NCBI GenBank assembly: GCA_016630955.3 | Contig: CM049986.1 | Span: 2,542,001-2,606,000 of the forward strand | DNA from: Didymella arachidicola | Lineage: Eukaryota > Ascomycota > Dothideomycetes > Pleosporales > Didymellaceae | Direction of reading: 5' to 3' | Length of the DNA stretch: 64,000 bases | Part shown: one piece after another, positions 33,761 to 42,790 of the stretch | Layout: each line of letters opens with the position of its first letter | How positions within the stretch are numbered: the first letter of the stretch is position 1 | Position numbers and translations under genes: made by a program | The notes under the pieces: model-generated | Databases searched by the model: none | The model's input: only the letters and a program-made list of their open reading frames with translations | What the model was told of the DNA's origin: nothing

Positions 33761-35542
33761 CTACTCTGCCTGAGCATTCTTCTTCGCGGCGGCCTCGGCA
33801 ACACCCTTCAGCGCAGCCGGAGCATCATCCCACGGCATGACCAGCTCGACGAACCTCATCTTCTGCGTCTCTCCACTCTTAAACTCGGCATTGCTAAACA
33901 GCTCGTCGACTTCCTTCTTGCTCTCAACCCTATACGTCAAAACACTACCCTCAGGCGCGCCAAACACCCCCGGCAGATCCTTATACTTCCACTCCTGCAC
34001 ATCATTATACTTATCCTCCCACCCGTGAATCAGCCGCTCAATCGTATACCCCTTATTGCACACCACAAAGATGATGGGATTCAGCTTATTCCTTATCATG
34101 GTGCTAATTTCCTGCGCTGTCAGCTGCAGACTGCCGTCGCCCGTGAATAGGATGGTGCGCTTTATCCCTGTTTCGAGCGCGGCGAGCGCGGCGCCCTGGC
34201 ATGCGCCGGTCGCGTACCCGATGCTGCCCCAGAGGACTTGGCTTATGGCGTTTACGCTGGATGGGAATCGCGTTTCCCAGATGCCGAAGTTCGAGGTTCC
34301 TGTTTCGGTGAGGACGATGTCGTGGGGTTGGAGGAATTGGCCCAGCCGCGGCCAGAACCAGGCGTGTGTGATTGTTGGGTCTGGGGAGGTGAGTTCTGCG
34401 GGTGGGATGTCGTTGTTGGGGTCGGGACCGGGCTCGATGTTGAGTGTGTCGAGGTTGGAGGTTATTTTTGCGAGCACGCCGTTCATGCGCAGGCCGGGGT
34501 ACTCTGAGTAGCGGACTTTGACGCCGTAGCTGTGGAAGTCGATGGTGGTGAGTTGGGATTGGCGGATTGTGAAGCCTGCGGTGTTGAAGTCGGATTTGAT
34601 TGCGCCGATGCTGAGGACGAGGTCTGAGGACTCGACGCGCTCGCGTACGCCTTTGTTGCTGCCGTCGCCGGCGTAGACGCCGCCGAAGTTGGAGAGCGTT
34701 TCGTCGACGGCGCCTTTGCCCATGGGCGCGACGAAGGTGGGGAGGCCGGACTTCTTGACTAGGTCGTGGGTTTCCTTGAGGGCGCGGTGGCGGATGGCGC
34801 ATGCGTCAACTAGGATGACGGGGTTCTTTGCGGCGTGGAGATACTTGAGGATGACGTCTACGACGTAGTCTTCGCGCTCCTGCTCGTTTGGTGGGTAGTT
34901 CAGGTCGAGCGGTGTGTTGAGCCTGTCGCCATCCACCTTCTTCTGGACCATGTCTGTGGGGAGAGAGATGTAGACTGGCCTTGATTGCAGAATGCATTCC
35001 CGAATGGCATTGTCGATGAGGGTGGCGGCCTCGTGGACGTGGTTCAGCATGGAGACGGCACAAGAGATCTCCTTGGACATCCTGGAGAAGACGGTAAAGT
35101 CGCCGTTGCCGAGCGTGTGGTGCAGAAGAGCGCCATCGCGCTGAGATAATGTCGAGGGGTAGCCAACAATGTGGACGATGGGAACGTATTCTGAGTATGC
35201 TCCTGCAATGGCGTTGACAGCGGACAGCTCGCCGACACCAAAGGTAGTGACGAGTGCAGAGACACCCTTTACGCGGGCGTAGCCGTCAGCGGCGTAACCT
35301 GCATTTAGCTCGTTGCAGTTGCCAACCCACTTGAGGCCGTTCTTGGGGATGTAGTCGAGGGCGACGAGATTGTAGTCGCCAGGGACGCCATGGACCGACT
35401 CGACACCGACTTGCTTGAGTCGTCGAAAGAGGTACTATAGAGAAATGAGCTTGCTAGCCTCGAAAGCTTCACGTGAAGGAGTACCCACCTCGGCAACATC
35501 GATTGGATTCTTGATATCCTGTGATCTGAGGTCTCCTGCCAT
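33761..35542 (-). CDS. PDC: Pyruvate decarboxylase
   Basis: Thiamine-diphosphate enzyme of 575 residues converting pyruvate to acetaldehyde and CO2 in the cytosol; the entry step of ethanol fermentation and of cytosolic acetyl-CoA supply. Exons in transcript order: 35542-35489 and 35434-33761 (54-nt intron, GTGGGT...CTATAG). The joined N-terminus reads DVAEYLFRRLKQVGVESVHG, followed by GVPGDYN and the ThDP-activating Glu in NCNELNAGYAADGYARV. The ThDP/Mg2+ motif runs from GDGSLQLTAQEIS to VVCNKGYTIE, keeping the Asn and Gly that bind magnesium. Length is normal for fungal PDC. The donor GTGGGT is slightly off consensus, but the junction restores a conserved stretch. Very C-rich third codon positions suggest high expression. 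Confidence 0.95.
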
Positions 35543-37001
35543 TGTGCCAAGTGAGATGATCTGTATCAGCTTCGAGGCTAGATAATGGTGGTGTTCTGGT
35601 GTTGTCGAGTGGGTGATGCAATACTTTAAGCGTCCAGCTACGAGACTATGACATCAATGTTATGACCGGTTGGTGCCGGAAGGGCCACTGAAAGCAGTCT
35701 CCTCAACAGAGTTTTGAAGAGCACCGCTAAATTACATGCAACGCGACGTGGTTTAGTCAGGAACGCTCGTCAGCTCATGGCGTGAGCGAGGCGGCCTGCC
35801 AATGGCCCAAAGATAGCGTTGCGCCTCCCATGCGGCTCTTGCTGGAGATGGATCGACAGATGGTCTCGTCCTGGTGGTCTGCCGCGATAAGGACGAGACC
35901 TCACAGCGCATTGTCAGAGATGAGTGGTGAGACGCAGAAGACCGCATGCGATGTTGATGTTGGTCGAAAGAGTGGCTGCAGGCAGTGCAGGGGGAGTGCA
36001 GCCGCAACACGGCCGGTCTGTGGTAAGGGGGCATCATTTCATGGCCGTGTGCTTCATGGCCCTGGTGGTGTGTCTGCCAGCGAGCCCACTCATGGCCGTT
36101 GCCACGAACATGGCAGCACTGTCACTGCTACTGCTGTCAACCCTGCTCTGATCTCTTGCAACGCCCGCAAGACGCCCAGGCCCGGAAGCGAGTCCACGGC
36201 CAGCCGTTGACAGGCATGGTCAGCCCCGGCTAGCTTGTCTCAGCGGCGTCTGTCGTGTGCAGCAGGCCGCGCACCTCAGCTTGCAGGCGCAGCTCTGGCG
36301 GGATCGAGCGGTGCTGCAGCGGAGGGCGCAGGCTCCAACACCATCGTGCCTGTTGCGCATGCAGCTCCTGTTTGCGCGCCCGTTGTCTGCATCTCCAGCG
36401 TCCCTCGCGCAGCCTCGTATACGCGTAACGGCGGCGGCTGCTTTGTCTGCGACGGCTGGGCTGTAAGCGCCCGCCAGACGTCGAGCGCGCACCCTCCCGC
36501 GGTTGCGCCCAGCTAGCTCTCCAGCGGGCCTCTCGTGCTGGCAACGCCCGCGCCGGCGATCCCCTCACTGCTGCGAATACCACCGGGAGACACGAGACGG
36601 TGACGGTTGATGCGCCCGCCCGCCGCGCCCATCGACCCCAGACGGCGCGCTGCAGCTGCTGCCCGCTAGAAGCGCGCGTACCCACTCCGCAACCCGTCCT
36701 CAGTCTGACAGGGAGCACGGAGCCTCCCCAGAGCCAGGCAAGATCTGTTTGCTGAGCCTCCACGACAGCCCAAAGGCCCTCGAGCGGCGACGCAGCACGC
36801 AGCCCGCAGCCCGCAGACTCCCGGGCTCCTGCACTGCACTGCTGCACGGCCGGCATGCTGCCATAGGGAGCTCCTCGACCTCCCTCCCCGTGCGCAGGCT
36901 ACGACCAGAGCGCCGCGCCCACGCTCCCCGTCGGCGTCCCCTTCGCAGCAGTCGCTCCCACCACCGCCGCAGCGCTCGCGGTGCTCCGCCAGCTCCCCGC
37001 C
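35543..37001. other. Divergent intergenic region, GC-rich towards BCK1
   Basis: About 1.46 kb between the divergent PDC and BCK1 start codons. The BCK1-proximal half is very GC- and pyrimidine-rich and, like the BCK1 N-terminal coding region, rich in short codon-like repeats. From about 36892 to 37001 there is a frame open into BCK1 (it would read GYDQSAAPTLPVGV) after an acceptor-like site cgtgcgcag, suggesting a further 5' coding exon may exist; an in-frame TAG lies about 35 bases upstream of that site. No other gene is supported. Confidence 0.45.
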
Positions 37002-40000
37002 ATGTACCAGCTCCCCCCTCCCCCTCGCCAGCCCGCGTCGGCGCCCGCGCAGCACATGGGCCTGCCACCGCCGCCGCCGCGGCCCTCGACAGGCATGAAC
37101 ATGCCCCCTCCTCCCCACACCGGTGGCTACGGCGTCGGGGGCTGGGGCGCTCCTCCTCAGCAGCGCCCCCAGCAGCAACAACAGGCGTACCCGCAGCCGG
37201 GCTACAACCCGAGCCTCTACCAGGGCTACCAGCAGCAGCACCTGCCCCCTCCCCCCGGGCCCCCTCCGCTGCAGCAGCAGGTCGAGGCGCCGCTCACGTC
37301 GGCCACATACATCCCAGACGGCGAGTCGTTTGGGCCCGGCGTGGGCATACCCGCCCTGCAGTCGCACTCCAACAGACAATACTCGGAGCCGACCTTCTAC
37401 CGCGAGGATGGCTTCCCTCCGAATGCTGACATGTCAGGCACAAGCTTCCTCAACCTCCACGACAGCGTCCAGAGCGTGCAGTATGGCTCCAGCGCCCCCG
37501 TCAACTTCCCTTCCGCCCAGAACCACCGCGGCCACCCCGGCTACGACCAATCCTCGGCCACCATGCAGAATCACACCAACACCTACCACCGTCCAGACGG
37601 CCCCGTGTCACCGCCCATTACCGAACCGCAATGGCCCGCCGAGACCGTGCAACGTTGGCTGGCAGACCATGGCTTTTCCAAAGACTGGCAGGAGACGTTC
37701 AGGACCTTGGGCTTGGAAGGGTCGAGGTTTCTCGATATTGGCCGAGGACACGGCTCCAAGGGCAACGTCGCCATGATGCATCAGGTCATCTTCCCCCAGC
37801 TCGCTAAGCAGACCACAGCAAGTGGCACGGGCTGGGACCAGAACAGGGAAAGGGACGAAGGACGTAAGCTGCGTCGACTTGTGCGTCAAATTGTCGAGAC
37901 TGGCAGTTCTGGACCTGTGCGCGTACCCCAGCGCACCGATACAGGCATGACTGGAAGTGCAGGAACTGATGGCGGCGTCGAGCACTCGCCTTTCATGCCG
38001 CCGAACATCCAGGGCTTTGGGTCGACACCCACTACAGCTGGCAATGGCGAAGAGAGCCCCGGCAGACACATGCTCCTGCATTCCCCGTCGGCTTCAGGGC
38101 CTCCGCGCCGAATCTCGACGCAGCAAAGGAACTTCACAGCACCGACCATTGGACCACCGCCAGATTACTCAGAAGGCCGCAGCGCATTCTCGAAAGAAGT
38201 GCTTCGCGAACTGGAACCAAACGCAAAACGCCACAGCCCAAATGTTTCTGGAGACTTCGGGCCTTCTGCATTTGGATCGCATCGACAAGCAAGCCCACAG
38301 CACAGTCCGGCGCTCTCCTCTGCGCGGCTTGCTACCAATGGAGGCCAGCTCAGTGCAGGAATTGCAGCCAATGGGCAGCGTTACTATTCACATGCTCGCG
38401 GCAATAGCTCAGAGTCGAACCTGTCCACATTTGCCAACACTGGCTCAGGCCCGCCCACAGGACGTTCCTTTATGGAAAATCGGTCAGAAAGTCGCAATGA
38501 GAACAAGAGAAACGCACTCGAGGCCAACCGGCCAGGGACCGGCTTCTCACGTTACGACAATGCAGAGCCGTTGAGCGCCAAAGACCACCACAAGGGCTTC
38601 TTTGGCAAAATCATGGGCAGAGATAGGAAGAAACTGGACAGCCATCCATCTCCAGATGACACAAGCCTTGACTCTCCCACAAGTCCGGCAAGCCATAGAC
38701 ACCACCCGAGTGGATCGTTCTTTGGCAAATCAGGCATGAACTCGAGCGAGACTTCGCTGAACGAGCGTTCCCCTTCACGAAGATCCGCACAGACGGACGC
38801 TGACAGCCGGTTGTCTGGTCGTACGCGGAATTCGATGCGAGATGAGCGGAGATTTGCATTTGTCACACCGGACGGCTGGAATTATCGTCTGATCGACATC
38901 ACCAATGCAGACAGCCCTGCAGCTATACGCCGCCTATGTTGCGAAGAACTGAGCTCTGGCCTTAGTCAGATGCCCGGAGTCGAGTTGTTCATGACGTCGC
39001 CGGGACAGTACGAACATGACGATGCTCTGACCGACAACGGCCTCATGAAGGCTCGTTCACAATTCGGTAACAAGTTCGGCGAGTTGAAGATCTTCGTAAG
39101 GATTCCTCAAGAAGGCACAAGCGCAGCTTCGACGGGTCTCGGTGTCTCAGTATCGCAATCGAATGGCCTGGATGTCAATTCTCAGGCTGGATCTCCTGGT
39201 GGTCTCAAATCAGGGGAATCGACCCTCGTACCTGCACAGGCTGCAGCGTTGCGTAAACTGACCGAGAAGGAAGACCCCAACGCGAAGGCCAGCTCGAGTC
39301 GTCTGAATGTGGGTGGAAGACCGACGGAGCCTTCATGGGCAGCTGGCGATGATGCCTCCGAGCAAGAGCGTCGCAGGATGCTTGAGCTGGCTGCTGAGGA
39401 GCACCGCAAGGAGACTAAGCGCAAGCAGGAAGAATACCTCAAAGGCCGCATGGCTCGGCTAAAGGGCAACAGCCCTGATCACGTGTCAGTGTCCGGTGAC
39501 AGTCTTGGGTTCCGCAGCGCTGGTGTCATTGACTTCGACGAGCCGCGCATCTCTCCCTACGAGGAGATCAAGCGGCCTTTCGAACCTCTAAAGGCCAACA
39601 AGGAGATCGTGCCCAAGCGAGCGCCACCGCCCGTGCCAGCCGACACAACCACACTTCTCAAGGCTAACTCGCTATCAAGGAGCAAGACTCGTCCGCCATC
39701 ATGGCCAGAGGGTGACGACGTATCGTCCAAACGGAAATCAGGTGATTCCGAGTCCGCCAAACGCAAGGCGATTCCCCAAGGTCCAAGTGGTCTTTCGAAT
39801 ATCGCAGCTGCCATCATTGGAGCAGGTATCGCTGGTGGCTCTGTCGGAGCAGCCAATAAAGCGTTTCCCAAGCCTCCGCCCAAGGGGGAAATGTCTGATT
39901 CATCACCTGAAAGTGTCCGTCCTTCTCAGCAAGTCCTGAAGGACAGCGGGTTTGGAGGCGTGGCCGGATCTGGTAGGCACAGTCCAGGTGGGTCTCCTCG

Positions 40001-42041
40001 CACCCCGGGCGACATTACAATGAGCAAGGGCAACATTCCGTTCATAATTCCTGAATATGTGGAAGCATCACAAGACGATGTGGCCTTTGATAAGCCGAGT
40101 CTTGACCTTACGATGCCTACACCACCCCGTCCTACAGAGGATGAAGAACAGCGGCCACGCTCAGCAGAGTTCAGCCCTACATCTGCTCGCGCGCCCAACA
40201 ACACGCTCACAAGAGAGTCATCGAGGGTGTCGATTTACGGACCAACACACGAATTCGAGGAAGCGCGCGTGTCTTTCCATAACACTGCACCGAACCTTGA
40301 CTCGGTTGATTCTGACGATGATGACTCTGACGATGGTCTGTTTGCAGCGCCTCTCGCTGGGCGCAGTCCTCCAGCGCCAGCAAGGACTGTGTCCATTGCC
40401 AGGAATACTAGCGGCCATCGCGCACAGCGCCCCAATTTAAAGCTCAAGACATCACGATCGAAGAACTCGCTGGCGCAAGTGGCAGAACAGCAGGAACAAG
40501 CTGCGACGGACGATCGCCAATCGCTCAATAGCGAGAAGATCCCCGAGTCGGCCACCTCTGCAGCGTACACCGACTCGCCTCGTGACGAGCCTGAGTTCAA
40601 TCGTCGTGACTCGTTTGCCAGCAATGTATGGGCCAACCGTCCTCCCGCTGAAGCTCTCGTGGACCACCTCGACGAGCTCTTCCCGAACGTCAATCTGGAT
40701 CAACCGATGCTCGAGGAAGACGAGGCGGACTCGTCAGACCCACCCACCGACTCTTCAAATGTGTCAAATGCCAGCACGGCAACGTTGACACCAATGTCCT
40801 CCCTCGATACGCCTGCGCCTGCCAATCCAACATTGAGTCGAGGCCAGACTGGACTTCAGTCTATTGCACAACGTAACATGCGGAAGTCTGGTGTCGGGCT
40901 TGGGCGCACAAAGTCTATTCGTGAGGTTGTCAAGTCCCAATATAATCCGAACAGAGGACCGATGCCAGGTCAGCCCGTACCTGTGGGTCCCTCACGGGTC
41001 GCCACCCTCCGCAATGGGAGTGACATTGTAAGAAGGAAGTCAACTAAGATGTTCCACGCAAGAATCGAGCAGGTCAAGCCATCCCGAGGGTCTCGACTCA
41101 TTCAGCTGGAGACCATCCCCCAGGATACACTTCCCCAGATGCAACGACAGCCAACATTCAAATGGATGAAGGGTCAGCTCATCGGCAAGGGCACATTCGG
41201 TCGTGTCTACCTAGGTATGAACATCACCACCGGTGAGCTTATCGCAGTCAAGCAAGTCGAAGTCAATGCGAAAGCAGCTGGATCAGACAAGGACAAGATC
41301 AAGGAGCTAGTGAAGAGCCTCGATCAGGAAATCGACACGATGCAGCACCTCGACCACCCCAACATCGTCCAATACCTCGGATGCGAGCGCAAAGAATACA
41401 GCATCTCCATCTTCCTCGAGTATATCTCTGGTGGCTCAGTCGGCTCTTGTATCCGCAAGCACGGTAAATTCGAAGAATCCGTCGTCAGCTCGCTGACCCG
41501 GCAAACACTGCTTGGTCTCTCCTACCTCCATCGTGAGGGCATCCTGCACCGCGATCTCAAAGCCGACAACATCCTGCTCGACCTCGACGGCACCTGCAAA
41601 ATCTCCGACTTCGGCATCTCCAAAAAAAGCGACAACATCTACGGCAACGACGTCACAAACTCCATGCAAGGCTCCGTCTTCTGGATGGCCCCCGAAGTCA
41701 TCCGCTCACAGGGCCAGGGCTACAGCGCCAAAGTCGACATCTGGTCCCTGGGCTGCGTCGTCCTCGAAATGTTCGCCGGCAAGCGTCCCTGGTCCCGCGA
41801 GGAAGCCATCGGCGCAATCTACAAACTGGGCTCTTTGAACCAGGCGCCCCCGATCCCGGACGATGTTAGCAAAAACATCAGCATCGAGGGATTGAGCTTC
41901 ATGTACGACTGCTTCACTATCGACCCGACTGAACGGCCCACGGCAGAGACGCTGCTCCGCGCTCCGTTCTGCTTCTCGGATCCTAATTACAATTTCTTGG
42001 ATACGGAATTGTATGCGAAAATCAGGGGCGCGTTCCAATAG
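37002..42041 (+). CDS. BCK1: MAP kinase kinase kinase of the cell-wall integrity pathway (Bck1/Mck1-like)
   Basis: Very large Ser/Thr kinase, about 1679 residues, expected to act below protein kinase C and above the Mkk1/Slt2 kinases in cell-wall stress signalling. A single long exon. The N-terminus is Pro/Gln-rich (PPPPRQP, QQRPQQQQQ). A SAM-like segment (VQRWLADHGFSKDWQETFRT) is near residues 208-240 and a Ras-association-like segment (RRFAFVTPDGWNYRLIDI) near 615-700. About 680 residues of low-complexity, Ser/Pro-rich sequence follow. The catalytic domain at about 1385-1665 has GKGTFGRVYLG, the lysine in LIAVKQVEV, HRDLKADN, DFGISKK and MQGSVFWMAPEV. The kinase closes at the C-terminus as in Bck1/Ste11 proteins. 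The start ATG at 37002 (MYQLPPPPRQP) is the first in frame, but an upstream coding exon is possible. Confidence 0.92.
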   Translation: MYQLPPPPRQPASAPAQHMGLPPPPPRPSTGMNMPPPPHTGGYGVGGWGAPPQQRPQQQQQAYPQPGYNPSLYQGYQQQHLPPPPGPPPLQQQVEAPLTSATYIPDGESFGPGVGIPALQSHSNRQYSEPTFYREDGFPPNADMSGTSFLNLHDSVQSVQYGSSAPVNFPSAQNHRGHPGYDQSSATMQNHTNTYHRPDGPVSPPITEPQWPAETVQRWLADHGFSKDWQETFRTLGLEGSRFLDIGRGHGSKGNVAMMHQVIFPQLAKQTTASGTGWDQNRERDEGRKLRRLVRQIVETGSSGPVRVPQRTDTGMTGSAGTDGGVEHSPFMPPNIQGFGSTPTTAGNGEESPGRHMLLHSPSASGPPRRISTQQRNFTAPTIGPPPDYSEGRSAFSKEVLRELEPNAKRHSPNVSGDFGPSAFGSHRQASPQHSPALSSARLATNGGQLSAGIAANGQRYYSHARGNSSESNLSTFANTGSGPPTGRSFMENRSESRNENKRNALEANRPGTGFSRYDNAEPLSAKDHHKGFFGKIMGRDRKKLDSHPSPDDTSLDSPTSPASHRHHPSGSFFGKSGMNSSETSLNERSPSRRSAQTDADSRLSGRTRNSMRDERRFAFVTPDGWNYRLIDITNADSPAAIRRLCCEELSSGLSQMPGVELFMTSPGQYEHDDALTDNGLMKARSQFGNKFGELKIFVRIPQEGTSAASTGLGVSVSQSNGLDVNSQAGSPGGLKSGESTLVPAQAAALRKLTEKEDPNAKASSSRLNVGGRPTEPSWAAGDDASEQERRRMLELAAEEHRKETKRKQEEYLKGRMARLKGNSPDHVSVSGDSLGFRSAGVIDFDEPRISPYEEIKRPFEPLKANKEIVPKRAPPPVPADTTTLLKANSLSRSKTRPPSWPEGDDVSSKRKSGDSESAKRKAIPQGPSGLSNIAAAIIGAGIAGGSVGAANKAFPKPPPKGEMSDSSPESVRPSQQVLKDSGFGGVAGSGRHSPGGSPRTPGDITMSKGNIPFIIPEYVEASQDDVAFDKPSLDLTMPTPPRPTEDEEQRPRSAEFSPTSARAPNNTLTRESSRVSIYGPTHEFEEARVSFHNTAPNLDSVDSDDDDSDDGLFAAPLAGRSPPAPARTVSIARNTSGHRAQRPNLKLKTSRSKNSLAQVAEQQEQAATDDRQSLNSEKIPESATSAAYTDSPRDEPEFNRRDSFASNVWANRPPAEALVDHLDELFPNVNLDQPMLEEDEADSSDPPTDSSNVSNASTATLTPMSSLDTPAPANPTLSRGQTGLQSIAQRNMRKSGVGLGRTKSIREVVKSQYNPNRGPMPGQPVPVGPSRVATLRNGSDIVRRKSTKMFHARIEQVKPSRGSRLIQLETIPQDTLPQMQRQPTFKWMKGQLIGKGTFGRVYLGMNITTGELIAVKQVEVNAKAAGSDKDKIKELVKSLDQEIDTMQHLDHPNIVQYLGCERKEYSISIFLEYISGGSVGSCIRKHGKFEESVVSSLTRQTLLGLSYLHREGILHRDLKADNILLDLDGTCKISDFGISKKSDNIYGNDVTNSMQGSVFWMAPEVIRSQGQGYSAKVDIWSLGCVVLEMFAGKRPWSREEAIGAIYKLGSLNQAPPIPDDVSKNISIEGLSFMYDCFTIDPTERPTAETLLRAPFCFSDPNYNFLDTELYAKIRGAFQ

Positions 42042-42150
42042 AGTGCTTGGTAGCAGTCGGGGGTTTCTTCTTCGCTCTTCTCCGTGTGTATTTCGATAGG
42101 ATTATATACCCCTCTTCCTCATCCTCTTTACATTTACCCACTTTCCTTTT

Positions 42151-42180
42151 CCTTTCTCTTTCCCTTTCTCTTTCCCTTTC
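42151..42180. repeat. Imperfect 12-bp pyrimidine repeat
   Basis: About two and a half copies of the unit cctttctctttc within a longer C/T-rich run in the BCK1 3' flank. Confidence 0.7.
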
Positions 42181-42270
42181 AACTTCTGCTTTGTACCACT
42201 TCACACACCATACAAGATTAGGGTAGATGGACCACGATATCAATGCCAACTTCTTCACCGTGCTCGTCTT

Positions 42271-42290
42271 CCCCCCCCCCCCCCCCCCCC
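42271..42290. repeat. Poly-C tract, 20 bp
   Basis: Uninterrupted run of 20 C on the plus strand, about 230 bp after the BCK1 stop codon. Confidence 0.95.
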
Positions 42291-42742
42291 AAATCAAAAT
42301 AACTTGCTTGCTGTCACGAGTCATTCTGCAGCGTTGCATGCCTCACGCTCGACACGTCAGTCTATCTCGATGAGACGAGTCCATGGCCGCGCCGGCGCAC
42401 ACGGCACGGAGTCCGCGTGGCGCGCAGTCGAAAGTTCTTGCTGTGCCACGAGACGGGGACAAGGATCCCTCACCTCCCCACGTTAAGCCAGCCGCACCGC
42501 CACGCCAGCGCGTCATGGCGCAATATAGACACTCCGAGCGAGACCAGCCCTGCAGCAGTCGCCATGGATGCGCGGCTCGAAAACGGAGCACGCCTCGCAC
42601 GTGGCAAGTTTACATGCGAAGACGTCAAATAGTAAACGGTCGGCGAAGCAAGGAAACAAGATCCCCGCGTCAAAGTACATTGAAGGTATTATGCAAAGAG
42701 AAAAAAAAAAAAAAGGTATACACATGTCCAAATCTTCTCTAA

Positions 42743-42764
42743 CCCCCCCCCCCCCCCCCCCCCC
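42743..42764. repeat. Poly-C tract, 22 bp
   Basis: Uninterrupted run of 22 C on the plus strand (G on the tyrosinase coding strand), starting 26 bp beyond the tyrosinase stop codon. Confidence 0.95.
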
Positions 42765-42790
42765 GCTTTATTCAATTCTCGATTCCCACC

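Larger units (their letters stand above)
42042..42790. other. Convergent intergenic region with low-complexity tracts
   Basis: About 750 bp between the BCK1 and tyrosinase stop codons. It holds pyrimidine repeats (about 42141-42180), two long poly-C runs (42271-42290 and 42743-42764) and a poly-A run (about 42701-42714). No gene supported. Confidence 0.6.
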
